A stretch of DNA of 64,000 bases, from assembly GCF_014196455.1 (NCBI RefSeq), contig NZ_JACIDS010000003.1, forward strand, positions 124,001 to 188,000. Direction: 5' to 3'. The number at the start of each line of letters is the position of its first letter. Position 1 is the stretch's first letter. A program made the translations under genes and the position numbers. This DNA is from Kaistia hirudinis. Lineage in GTDB: Bacteria > Pseudomonadota > Alphaproteobacteria > Rhizobiales > Kaistiaceae. Under the pieces are notes generated by a model, which searched no databases, was not told the origin of the DNA, and was given only the letters and a program-made list of their open reading frames with translations. Shown here piece by piece: positions 27,393-36,116 of the stretch.

Positions 27393-28274
27393 ATGCCTCT
27401 CGCAGCTCAAGCGGACCGAACCGACCAGTCCAGCGCGTTCATTGGCGGTGCGTCGGAGGGAGAGTCGATTCATGTCGCGCATCACAGGTTCGGATCCGGC
27501 GTTCAAAACTGCGTGCGGCCGGAATGCACCGAGCTCGCCTTGATCCTCTCCGGCAAATCGCTCGTGCGCCGTTGCGCTGACGGAAAGTGGCAAGAGGGAC
27601 TGGCGCTTCCCGGCAGGGCCTGGCTGCTTCCGGCGGGAAGCAACGAGACCCACCTTGAACTTGGTGATGCCCTCGAATGCCTGCTCCTGTTCCTGCCGGC
27701 GAGGCTGCTCGGAGACAGCGCCCTGATCGACCATGGCCTCGATCCCTCGAAGGCTGAGCTCGCCTGTGCGGGCGGCTTCTCCGACCCCATGCTGAGCCGG
27801 ATCGGCGAGGCCCTTCTCCAACTTATTGCGTGTGAGACAGGCCCGACCAGGAAGTTCGTCGCGGACGGCCTCAGCGCCGCGCTCACCGCCCATCTGTTAG
27901 GCCACTACACGATCGATCGCTGGCGACCGGCCGCGCGGTCTCCCTCCCTAGACAAACGGCGCCTTCAGCGGGTGTTGGACCTGATCCAGTCTCGCCTCTC
28001 CGAGACGCTCTCGCTCGCCGAGCTGGCGGCAGAGGCCTGTCTCAGCCCGTTTCATTTCTCCCGCCTCTTCCGCGAGGCAACCGGACTTTCGCCGCACCAG
28101 TATCTTCTCGCCCGCCGCATCGAGGTCGCGAAGCGACTCATCGCGGAAGGGCAGATCTCGATGGTGGAGATCGCACTCGATACCGGCTTCGGCTCTCAAG
28201 CCAACTTCTCCCGCACCTTCAGCCGGTTTACCGGATGCACACCGCGGGACTACCGCCGGCTGCTCAGGCGCTGA
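27393..28274 (+). CDS. AraC-family transcriptional regulator
   Basis: 293 residues from the ATG at 27393; a TTG at 27360 would add 11. The N-terminal half is a cupin-like sensor without clear ligand residues. The C-terminal 100 residues are the AraC/XylS domain with two HTH motifs: LSLAELAAEACLSPFHFSRL and the second, MVEIALDTGFGSQANFSRTF, then CTPRDYR. It is divergent from the NB-ARC regulator. It could control the following strictosidine-synthase-like gene, 157 bases downstream, or later genes. Confidence 0.88.
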   Translation: MPLAAQADRTDQSSAFIGGASEGESIHVAHHRFGSGVQNCVRPECTELALILSGKSLVRRCADGKWQEGLALPGRAWLLPAGSNETHLELGDALECLLLFLPARLLGDSALIDHGLDPSKAELACAGGFSDPMLSRIGEALLQLIACETGPTRKFVADGLSAALTAHLLGHYTIDRWRPAARSPSLDKRRLQRVLDLIQSRLSETLSLAELAAEACLSPFHFSRLFREATGLSPHQYLLARRIEVAKRLIAEGQISMVEIALDTGFGSQANFSRTFSRFTGCTPRDYRRLLRR

Positions 28275-28431
28275 GCCTTTTTTCCGCCGCGGGCTGAAAG
28301 AGCAGGATCTGCCGGATAAACGGCAAGATCCGGCGATCGGGCCGCCATAGCGGCTTCTACGATGCGTCGAACCTCCAGAGCCGATCCGGCCAGAGGGACC
28401 TATCCCGAACATCGTTACGCGCCACCGCCGC

Positions 28432-29556
28432 ATGAGGTCAGCTTTGCGAAAATCATTTATCCGTCTCGGCGTCGCCGTTCTGGTCGTGATCCTGACCGTC
28501 GCGCTCTATCTCTGTTTCTGGCCGGTTCCAATCCGGGCCGTCGCATGGTCCGCGCCAGTGCCGCCGGGTTATGTCGGTCCGCATGCGCCGAATACGCGCC
28601 TCTCGGGCCTCCGCAGGATCGAGGTCGCCGGACAGTTTGGCCCCGAGCACATCGCGATCGGACCGGATGGCGACGTCTATGCCGCCATGACGAGCGGCGC
28701 GATCATCCGCATGCGTCCAGACGGCAGCGACCAGCGCGTCTTCGCCAGGACGGGCGGCAGGGTGCTCGGTTTCGCCTTCGACGCCGACGGACGAATGATC
28801 GCGGCTGACGCGATGTCGGGCCTGCTCGCGATCACGCCCACCGGCGAGATCTCGCTGCTCACGAACCGCGTCGGCGCGGATGACCCGATCGGCTATGCCA
28901 ACTCGGTCGTCGTGGCGAAGGACGGCATGATCTACTTCACGGATTCCTCAACGCGCTTTGCGCCAGCCGCCTGGGGCAGTACCCTCCAGGCAAGCGTTCT
29001 CGATGTGCTGGAACAGTCCGCGACAGGCCGCGTCCTCGCCTACGATCCGAAGAGCCGGAGGACGCGCATCGTCGTGCATGGGCTCTCTTTTGCCAATGGC
29101 ATCGCCCTCTCGACCGACGAACGGAGCCTCTTCGTCAACGAGACCGGCCGCTACCGCATCTGGAAAATCGATGTCGCCGCCGACGACCTCGATGTCGGCA
29201 GTGGATCGCCCCAGGCCGCGGTGCTTGTCGACAATCTGCCTGGCTATCCGGACAATCTGATGCGCGGCCGCGACGGCCGCATCTGGGTCGGTCTGTTCAG
29301 GCCGCGCAATCCGGCAGCCGATTCCCTCGCCGACAAGCCCCTCCTCCGCGAAGTCCTGTTGCGTCTGCCGCGATCGATGCTGCCGTTAGGCCAGCCATAC
29401 GGGCATGTCTTCGCAATCGACGAGAGCGGCCGAGTCGTCGAGGACCTGCAGGATCCGAGCGGCGCCTATCCGGAGACGACGGGCGCCACCGAGACCGATA
29501 AGCAGCTGTTCATCCACAGCCTGCATGCAGACGCGATCGGCTGGCTGTCGCGATAG
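28432..29556 (+). CDS. Strictosidine-synthase-like / SMP-30 family beta-propeller protein
   Basis: 374 residues. One N-terminal membrane helix (about 12-28, GVAVLVVILTVALYLCF) anchors it, with the rest probably periplasmic. A six-bladed propeller fold is indicated by repeated GPDGDVYAA, AFDADGRMIAAD, AKDGMIYFTDSS and GRDGRIWVG motifs. FTDSS followed by RF is the hallmark of strictosidine-synthase-related proteins, which in bacteria more likely hydrolyse lactones or esters than make alkaloids. No Shine-Dalgarno is obvious at the ATG. Activity not predictable. Confidence 0.75.
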   Translation: MRSALRKSFIRLGVAVLVVILTVALYLCFWPVPIRAVAWSAPVPPGYVGPHAPNTRLSGLRRIEVAGQFGPEHIAIGPDGDVYAAMTSGAIIRMRPDGSDQRVFARTGGRVLGFAFDADGRMIAADAMSGLLAITPTGEISLLTNRVGADDPIGYANSVVVAKDGMIYFTDSSTRFAPAAWGSTLQASVLDVLEQSATGRVLAYDPKSRRTRIVVHGLSFANGIALSTDERSLFVNETGRYRIWKIDVAADDLDVGSGSPQAAVLVDNLPGYPDNLMRGRDGRIWVGLFRPRNPAADSLADKPLLREVLLRLPRSMLPLGQPYGHVFAIDESGRVVEDLQDPSGAYPETTGATETDKQLFIHSLHADAIGWLSR

Positions 29557-29858
29557 CGCGGTCATTTCGCCCGGAGCGAGGCATCGTGATGAGGCCGGTC
29601 GGGCGTCGTGCTGCACCGGAAGATGGCGTTGGCGCCAGAAGCAACACCGCAACTTCGTGGGCGACAAGGGCAAGTTTCGCAAATAACCGGTCCAGCCTCC
29701 TTGTCAGGATGCTGTGGTCGACGCCCCGGCAACACCACTCCCGCTGGACGTCCGCTGCAGAAGAACTTCGGAATTTTGCCGGCGAAGGACTGGCGGCGGG
29801 ACTGCGTCTCCGCCGCAGCGTCGACCAGCAACGAGAACAAGCGAAAGGAAGGACTTCG
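29557..29858. other. 302-base gap without a recognised gene
   Basis: Open frames cross it on both strands but none has family features. The only signal is the ribosome site GAAAGGAAGG just before the hydrolase start at 29859. Confidence 0.4.
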
Positions 29859-30617
29859 ATGCCCATCAAGTCGGTTGTCATCGCCGCCGCTGTCGGCACG
29901 GCGAGTATGGTTTCCGCGGCGGTCGCCGCCGATACGCCCTCGATCGTACTCGTACACGGAGCCTGGGCGAACGGCTCCAGCTGGTCCGAGGTTATTCCGC
30001 TGCTTCAGAAGCAGGGCCTTCATGTCGTTGCCGTCCACAACCCTTCCTCGTCCTTCGAGGCCGACGTGGCGGCAACCCGCCGCGTGATCGCCGACCAGCC
30101 CGGCGATGTCGTGCTCGTCGGCCATTCCTATGGCGGTGTGGTCATCACCGAGGCCGGCAACAGCGACAAGGTGCGGGCGCTCGTCTACGTCGCCGCTTTC
30201 GCGCCGGCAGCGGGGCAATCGGTGAATGCGATCGTCGCGGCCGCGCCTGAACCGCCGCCGTGGCAGGGGGAACTGCATGCCGACGCCACGGGCTGGCTGA
30301 CCTGGTCGGCGCCAGGCATGGCGAAATACTTTGCTCCCGACGTCACGCCGGAGGCCGCGGCTCTGCTTGCCGCGACGCAAGCGCCGCTCTTCTCGGGCGC
30401 CTTCGACGGCAAGGTGACGGAGCCAGCCTGGTCGAAGAAGCCGAGCTGGTATGTCATCGCCGACAACGACCAGATCATCCCGCCGCCGCTGCAGAAGATC
30501 TTCGCCGACGCCATGCACGCGACGACGACCCATGCCGCGGCGAGCCATGTCGCCATGCTGTCGCAGCCGCAGGTGGTCGCCGATGCGATCATCGCGGCGG
30601 CCACCGAGGCGCCCTGA
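29859..30617 (+). CDS. Secreted alpha/beta hydrolase
   Basis: 252 residues from the ATG at 29859. A signal peptide occupies about 1-24 (ending SAAVAA). The oxyanion motif VLVHGAW is followed by the nucleophile elbow GHSYGG, with an acidic residue in ADNDQIIPPP and a histidine in ASHVAML completing a Ser-Asp-His triad. This salicylate-esterase/EstC-like group hydrolyses esters or amides. A 5'-truncated relative lies at 33927-34409, so the genes between are flanked by two hydrolase copies. Confidence 0.82.
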   Translation: MPIKSVVIAAAVGTASMVSAAVAADTPSIVLVHGAWANGSSWSEVIPLLQKQGLHVVAVHNPSSSFEADVAATRRVIADQPGDVVLVGHSYGGVVITEAGNSDKVRALVYVAAFAPAAGQSVNAIVAAAPEPPPWQGELHADATGWLTWSAPGMAKYFAPDVTPEAAALLAATQAPLFSGAFDGKVTEPAWSKKPSWYVIADNDQIIPPPLQKIFADAMHATTTHAAASHVAMLSQPQVVADAIIAAATEAP

Positions 30618-30766
30618 GCCTGTCAGCCGCTGACCGTGCGGGGCAGCGCGGACCTCGGGTGCGCGGTCCGCCCTTCCGGCCAGCACGACGGGAGCCTCCC
30701 TCCCGTCGTGCCGCCCGGCCGGACCGCAGCCTTTTCCGCATGCCTGGAGCCTTCGAAGGGATTGCG

Positions 30767-32065
30767 ATGACCAGCTTGCATGACGCGACGCCGGCAGGGG
30801 CGGTGAGGAGCCCGGAAAGTCACGGACGGGCGACGCTCTTCGCTCTGGCGCTCGGCACGTTCTGCATCGGCACGACCGAATTCGCCAGCATGGGGATCAT
30901 CCAGATCTTCTCGCCCGCGCTCGGCGTCGATGTGCCGACCGGCACTCACGCCATCACCTTCTATGCGCTTGGCGTCGTCATCGGCGCGCCGGCGCTGACC
31001 CTCGCTGCAGCACGTCTCAACAGGCGGACGCTGCTCCTGCTGCTGATCGGCATCTTCGTCGCCGGAAACCTGCTTTCGGCCTTTGCCGGCAGCATCGGCC
31101 TGCTCGCCGCGGCCCGCTTCCTGACAGGGCTGCCCCAGGGCGCTTATTTCGGAGCCGGCGCCGTCGTCGCCGCCCATGTCGTCGGCGCGTCCCATGCGGG
31201 CCGCGCCTTCGCCGTCGTGATGTCGGGGCTGACGCTCGCCACGATCTTCGGCTCGCCACTGGCGACGCTTCTCGGGCAGACAGTGGGCTGGCGCGGCGCC
31301 TATCTCTCCATCGGCGCGCTCGGCCTGGTCTCGTTCCTCGCCCTCTGGCTGTTCGTGCCGCGCACGCGGGAGCTCGACGGGGCCTCAGTCCGCGATGAGC
31401 TGAGCGGCCTTTGGAACGGCCGGGTCTGGCTGATGATGGCGACGACCGCGCTCGGCATCTCCAGTATCTTTGCCGTCTACACCTTCATCGGCCCTCTGGT
31501 GACCGATCTCGCGATGCTGCCCGCCGGCGTCGTTCCCGTTGCGCTGGCGCTGTTCGGTATCGGCATGGCGGCGGGCAATGTCTATGGCGGCAGGTTGGCG
31601 GACGCCCACCCGTCCCGCGGCATCGTCGCCGGCTATGGTGCTGCGATGATGGTGCTCGCCGTGCTCGGTCTCTGGGGCGCGAACATGTGGATACTCGTCG
31701 TCTCGCTGCCGTTTGTCGGCGCCACCCTCATGGCGGCGATACCGACCATCCAGGTCAGGATGATGGCCCTGGCGCCGGAGTCGCAATCCCTGATGGGAGC
31801 GATGAACCTTGCCTCGCTCAACGTCGCCAACGCACTCGGAGCCTGGGCTGGTGGCATCACGATCGGCGCAGGCTGGGGGTTGCTTTCGTCAGTCTGGGCC
31901 GGCTTCGTGCTGACCGGGCTCGGCCTGATGCTGTTCATCGCGGTGTTCACAAGGGGAGAGCGCGCCGCGCCGGAAGAGCGAACTCCGCTGTCGCATGGTC
32001 ACGGGCCGCGACATGCCGGGATTGCCGCCCCTTCGACCACCATGCCCGACGGGAGCCAGCCATGA
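30767..32065 (+). CDS. MFS drug/sugar efflux transporter (AraJ-like, DHA1)
   Basis: 432 residues from the ATG at 30767, with GAAGGG six bases upstream (an ATG at 30740 is also in frame). Twelve membrane helices; the opening LALGTFCIGTTEFASMGI matches the DHA1 AraJ/YdhP subgroup of efflux pumps, and the helix-5 motif region TIFGSPLATLLGQTVGWR is present. The C-terminal tail is hydrophilic. It overlaps the next gene by ATGA, so they are translated together. Substrate unknown. Confidence 0.85.
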   Translation: MTSLHDATPAGAVRSPESHGRATLFALALGTFCIGTTEFASMGIIQIFSPALGVDVPTGTHAITFYALGVVIGAPALTLAAARLNRRTLLLLLIGIFVAGNLLSAFAGSIGLLAAARFLTGLPQGAYFGAGAVVAAHVVGASHAGRAFAVVMSGLTLATIFGSPLATLLGQTVGWRGAYLSIGALGLVSFLALWLFVPRTRELDGASVRDELSGLWNGRVWLMMATTALGISSIFAVYTFIGPLVTDLAMLPAGVVPVALALFGIGMAAGNVYGGRLADAHPSRGIVAGYGAAMMVLAVLGLWGANMWILVVSLPFVGATLMAAIPTIQVRMMALAPESQSLMGAMNLASLNVANALGAWAGGITIGAGWGLLSSVWAGFVLTGLGLMLFIAVFTRGERAAPEERTPLSHGHGPRHAGIAAPSTTMPDGSQP

Positions 32066-32766
32066 GACCGCGCGTGATCCTGCACATGATGTCCAGCATC
32101 GACGGTCGCATCACGCCGGAAGGCTGGCCGGCATCTGCCGACAGGGAGGAAGTCTACGAAGCGGTGCATCGGGAGCTCGACGCCGACGCCTGGCTGGTCG
32201 GCCGGCGCACCATGGCTGAGTTTTCGCAGGGCGCGCCACGCTCAGCATCGACTGACCGACTCTATCCGCGGCAGACTTGGAAGGCGCCGGCGGCCGGGAT
32301 GGGACCCTATGCCGTCTGCCTCGACCGCTCGGGAAGGCTTCATCTCAACCGCGACCGCGTCAATGGCGATGCCGTCATCGCCATTCTCACGCGGGCGGTC
32401 GATGATGATCACCTCGCGGAACTGCAGCGCGACGGCATATCCTATCTCTTCGCCGGGGCCGCCGAACTTGACCTCGTCTACGCCATCCGCGCCTTGAGGG
32501 CCGAGTTCGGCATCGAGCGGCTTCTGCTTGAAGGCGGCGGAGCGACCAATGGCGCCTTCCTCGGCGCGGACCTCGTCGACGAAATCAGCCTGCTCGTTCT
32601 TCCGATCGCGGACGGAGAGCCCGACAGGCCGACGACGCTCGACGGCAACCCTCTCGGCGCCAGGGGCCTCGCCCTGATTGCGGCGACGCCAGTGGCAAGG
32701 GATATCGTTCACCTGCGCTATCACGTCCTGCCGAGGAACGATCCAGCAACAACAGCTGGCGACTGA
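32062..32766 (+). CDS. RibD C-terminal-domain reductase
   Basis: 234 residues, starting in an ATGA overlap with the MFS gene. The dihydrofolate-reductase-like fold of RibD is shown by ILHMMSSIDGRI at the start, VGRRTMAEF, and the late LLLEGGGATNGAFL motif that binds NADPH and substrate. It is a stand-alone version lacking the deaminase half, so a role as an NAD(P)H reductase on some non-riboflavin substrate is more likely than vitamin synthesis. It is followed 11 bases later by an aldo/keto reductase. Confidence 0.82.
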   Translation: MRPRVILHMMSSIDGRITPEGWPASADREEVYEAVHRELDADAWLVGRRTMAEFSQGAPRSASTDRLYPRQTWKAPAAGMGPYAVCLDRSGRLHLNRDRVNGDAVIAILTRAVDDDHLAELQRDGISYLFAGAAELDLVYAIRALRAEFGIERLLLEGGGATNGAFLGADLVDEISLLVLPIADGEPDRPTTLDGNPLGARGLALIAATPVARDIVHLRYHVLPRNDPATTAGD

Positions 32767-32777
32767 CGGAGAAGCAA

Positions 32778-33782
32778 TTGGCACTGAGGCACATCATCAA
32801 GGGTCGGCTCGGTTTCGGCACGGCGCCGCTCGGCAACATGTTCCGCGCCATACCGGAAGACGAGGCACGGGAGACCGTCGATGCCGCCTGGGACGCCGGC
32901 ATCCGCTATTTCGACACGGCGCCCTTCTACGGCGCCGGGCTCGCCGAACTCCGCCTGGGCGCTGCGCTCGCCGGGCGGCCGCGCACGGATTTCGTCATCA
33001 GCACGAAAGTCGGGCGGCTCATCCTCGACGAGATCGAGACCACAGCCAGCCGCGACTTCGGCGAGAAGGGCGGCGTCTTCGCCCATGGCCGCCCCAACCG
33101 CGTCGTGAACGACTACTCCGCCGATGCGACGCTCAGATCCATCGAACAGAGCCTCGTCCGGCTCGGCACCGACCACATCGAGATCGTGTTCGTCCACGAT
33201 GTGGCGCAGGACTTCTACGGCGATGAATGGCTTTCCGTCTTCGAGGCGGCGCGCAAGGGCGCCTTCCGGGCGTTGGACAGGCTGCGCGACGAGGGCGTGA
33301 TCAAGGGCTGGGGGCTCGGCGTCAACAAGGTGGAACCAATCGAGCTGATCATGGCGCTGGACGAGCCGCGACCGGACGGATTTCTGCTGGCCGGGCGCTA
33401 CTCGCTGCTCGACCACGAACGGGCGCTGCAGCGCGTCATGCCGGCTCTCATACCGGCCGGTCTCGAACTGGTGGTGGGCGGTCCCTACAGCTCAGGCGCG
33501 CTGGTCGGCGGTCCGAACTTCGAATATGCGCCCGCTTCGCCGGCCATTCTGGAGAAAGTCGCCCGCATCAAGGCCATCGCCGCGCGCCACGGGATCTCGA
33601 TGAAGGCCGCCGGCCTGCAGTTCGCGCTTGCTCATCCGGCCGTTGCGGCCGTCATTCCGGGCGCAAGCAAGCCCTCCCGGATCGCCGAGGACGAAGCCGC
33701 CCTAGCCGAGGTGTTGTCGTCCGCGTTCTGGTCCGACTTGAGGGCGAACAGGATTATCGATCCGACCGCGCCGCTTCCCTGA
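32778..33782 (+). CDS. Aldo/keto reductase (D-threo-aldose / pyridoxal dehydrogenase group)
   Basis: 334 residues from TTG 32778, with GGAGAAG upstream. The catalytic tetrad is complete: D46 and Y51 in FDTAPFYG, K77 in STKVG and H140 in FVHD. The 30-residue insertion after K77 (EKGGVFAHGRPNRVVNDYS) is typical of the D-threo-aldose 1-dehydrogenase/pyridoxal 4-dehydrogenase branch. It should oxidise or reduce an aldose or aldehyde with NAD(P). It ends the short MFS-RibD-AKR operon. Confidence 0.85.
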   Translation: MALRHIIKGRLGFGTAPLGNMFRAIPEDEARETVDAAWDAGIRYFDTAPFYGAGLAELRLGAALAGRPRTDFVISTKVGRLILDEIETTASRDFGEKGGVFAHGRPNRVVNDYSADATLRSIEQSLVRLGTDHIEIVFVHDVAQDFYGDEWLSVFEAARKGAFRALDRLRDEGVIKGWGLGVNKVEPIELIMALDEPRPDGFLLAGRYSLLDHERALQRVMPALIPAGLELVVGGPYSSGALVGGPNFEYAPASPAILEKVARIKAIAARHGISMKAAGLQFALAHPAVAAVIPGASKPSRIAEDEAALAEVLSSAFWSDLRANRIIDPTAPLP

Positions 33783-33926
33783 CGTTTGGACGGACCGGGT
33801 CTGATTGATCCGACGCATTCAGCTCGGCGGTACCGTGACGGTGACCCCGGGGGGCGAGCCCAAAAAATCAAGGAGGCCCAAGCGGGCATTGCCTAAGCGA
33901 AAGCCCATGCTGGGGGTTACTAGGGC

Positions 33927-34409
33927 AGGAGCGGCGTCGTCGTATCGGAGGCCGGTACGGATCCGAAGGTGGCGGCGGTCGTCTATATCGCCGCCTTCGC
34001 GCCCGACGCCGGGGAATCCGTCTCGAGCCTGATCGCCAATCCGCCGCCGGGAGCGCCGGTGCCGCCGGCCGTCGACGGCTTCCTGTTCCTCGACAAGGCC
34101 AAGTTCGCCGCCGCCTTCGCCGCCGACGTCCGTCCCGACCTCGCCACTTTCATGGCGAACTCGCAGGCGCCGTGGGGCGTCGCCGCGCTCGACGGCAAGG
34201 TGACCGAGCCCGCGTGGAAGGCGAAGCCGAGTTGGTACCTTGTCGCCGCCGACGACAAGATGATCCCGCCGCCGGCGCAGCGCGCCATGGCGGAACGTGC
34301 CGGCGCCGTGGTGTCGGAAGCGCCGGGCAGCCACGCGATCTACGTCTCAAGCCCGAAGGCGGTCGCCAAGGTCATCGAGCAAGCTGCGCACGGACGTAGA
34401 TCCGGCTGA
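33927..34409 (+). pseudogene. 5'-truncated alpha/beta hydrolase
   Basis: The frame from about 33927 reads SGVVVSEAGTDPKVAAVVYI, matching the intact hydrolase at 29859 from just after its GHSYGG elbow. Shared later words include DGKVTEPAW, KPSWY and IPPP, and a terminal histidine region (GSHAIYV). The signal peptide, oxyanion loop and nucleophile serine are missing, so the product cannot be an active esterase. An ATG-like start inside (33969) would give 146 residues. Confidence 0.8.
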
Positions 34410-34534
34410 CTAGCGAGTGGGCCGCCAAGGTCTACGCTGGCCCGGCGGCCCGTCACCGCAGGATCGTTCTATTCGGCCCGTGGCGGCTTGCTATAGGCTA
34501 GATCGCCGGTCCATCGGAGGATGGGGTGGCCTCA

Positions 34535-34612
34535 ACTACCAGATCCCGAAGCTCGGCGCCAAAGTTGCGCGGCCAGCTGGACGGCGCGACACGCTATTTC
34601 GTGCCGCGCTAG
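34535..34612 (+). pseudogene. Deleted remnant of the restriction-methylase 3' end
   Basis: Bases 34535-34556 are identical to 17194-17215 (22 of 22) and 34579-34606 to 17477-17504 (28 of 28), the latter running up to the stop codon. The 261 bases that separate the two blocks in the full gene are reduced to 22 here. It is the vestige of a second, related restriction-methylase gene, now non-functional. Confidence 0.85.
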
Positions 34613-34628
34613 CCTTGCCCCCCGCCGT

Positions 34629-36116
34629 TCACCTTTGGTCCCAGCCGCCGATCTGCTGGCCTGAGCCGTCCGATTCGGGTGGGGGTACCGGTTGGCCGGC
34701 GAGGCGGAGCGTGCGTTCGAGGAGGACTTCGTAGATCGGCCGGCCGCCGAGCCAGTCGGCGATGAAATTCGCGAACAGGCAGGTGATGAGCGTCGGCAGC
34801 AGCATCGTATAGGCGCCCGTCAACTCCGCGATCAGCACGACGCCGACGAGCGGGGCGCGGATCGTCGCGGAGAAGAGGCCGCCCATTGCGGCGACCACCA
34901 GCGCGGCCTGCGCGCCGGCCGGAAGCGGCGCGACGAGCTCGAGGCAGAGGCCGAACAGCAGGCCGAAGGCGGCGGCCAGCGCCAGGATCGGCGCGAAGAT
35001 GCCGCCCGGCACGCCGGTCGAATAGCTCGCCATGGTCATCACGAAGCGTGCGACGACGATGAGCGCCACGATCGCGAGGGCCGGGTTCTCACGCGCCAGC
35101 GAGACGGCCAGCGTCTCGCCGCCCATGGTCGCGTCCGGCTGCAGCACGAGCAGCGCGCCGATCAGGAAGCCGACCACGGCCGGGATGAGATAGAAAGACG
35201 AGCGCTTGCCGATAGCGAGCGAGAGGTCCATCGCGCGGATCAGGCAGCGGTTGAAGGCGACGCCGACGAAGCCGAGGGCGATGCCGAGCAGGGCGAAGAG
35301 CGGCATGGTCGTGAGCGGCATCTGCGGCACGTCCATCGCCATGAAGGGCCGGCTGCCGGCGATCGCCTGCGTGACGATGCCGCTCGCGACCGAGGCGAGC
35401 ATCACGCCGGTATAGGAGCGAAGCGAATAGGGGAACTCGCGCCGCGTCTCCTCGATGATCAGCAGGATCGAGGCGAGCGGCGCACTGAAGGCGGCGGCGA
35501 GGCCCGCCGCCGCGCCGGCCGCGAGCAGGCCGCGGCTCTGCCGCGTCGCGAGCTTCAGCCGTTCCGCCGCTGCTTGCGCAATCGATGCGCCCATATGGAT
35601 CGTCGGACCCTCGCGGCCGATCACCAGGCCCGATGAGAGCGCCAGGAGGCCGCCGAAGAACTTCACCGGCAGGATGCGCCGCCAGCGCACCTGCCGGAGC
35701 CCCTGCATGGCGCCCTCGATCTCCTGGACGCCGGAGCCGCCGGCCTCCGGCGCGAAGCGGCGGACGATCCACACCGAGATGATCACGAGCACGGCGCTGA
35801 TCGTTCCGGTCAGGAGCAGGAAGAGCGGCTCGTCGAGACTGACCTGCGCGCGCAGCCATTGCGGCCAGGCGAGCGCCTTGTCGACGCCCAGATGCAGCGC
35901 CGTCCCGATCACGCCCGTGATGGCGCCGACCAGCGTCGCGGCGACGTAGAAGACCGCGTCATCCTTACGGCTCTCCCGCGCGCCCTCCGGTGCCTTCACA
36001 TCCGCTCTCCCCGATCCCTGCGTCCGCGCTGCGGACGTCGAGGCCCGACCTCCGCCGCCTTCTGTCGCACGAACGGCGCGGCCTTGTCGCTGTCCGCCCC
36101 CCGCCTCATGCCTCAT
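34629..36116 (-). CDS. CLC-type chloride channel / H+ antiporter
   Basis: Up to 495 residues. The three CLC selectivity motifs are visible: GGSGVQE, GREGPT (with the gating glutamate) and GVPGGIFAP, spread over about 11 helices. The ATG at 36116 overlaps the FUSC stop (ATGA), but the first 50 residues are low-complexity. A GTG at 35999 with GGGGAG upstream gives a more typical 456-residue protein, and I cannot decide between them. Predicted to exchange chloride or fluoride-like anions for protons in the inner membrane, for example in acid resistance. Confidence 0.88.
   Translation of the reverse strand: MRHEAGGGQRQGRAVRATEGGGGRASTSAARTQGSGRADVKAPEGARESRKDDAVFYVAATLVGAITGVIGTALHLGVDKALAWPQWLRAQVSLDEPLFLLLTGTISAVLVIISVWIVRRFAPEAGGSGVQEIEGAMQGLRQVRWRRILPVKFFGGLLALSSGLVIGREGPTIHMGASIAQAAAERLKLATRQSRGLLAAGAAAGLAAAFSAPLASILLIIEETRREFPYSLRSYTGVMLASVASGIVTQAIAGSRPFMAMDVPQMPLTTMPLFALLGIALGFVGVAFNRCLIRAMDLSLAIGKRSSFYLIPAVVGFLIGALLVLQPDATMGGETLAVSLARENPALAIVALIVVARFVMTMASYSTGVPGGIFAPILALAAAFGLLFGLCLELVAPLPAGAQAALVVAAMGGLFSATIRAPLVGVVLIAELTGAYTMLLPTLITCLFANFIADWLGGRPIYEVLLERTLRLAGQPVPPPESDGSGQQIGGWDQR

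Noticed and set aside
29608-30087. 159-residue frame upstream of and overlapping the hydrolase
   Set aside because: No recognisable domain, and it runs into the hydrolase gene in a different frame; judged a chance frame.
13755-34612. Integrase-mediated genomic island at tRNA-Leu
   Set aside because: No integrase, no repeat of the tRNA 3' end and no direct-repeat boundary was found, so island integration by that route is not claimed even though the content looks accessory.
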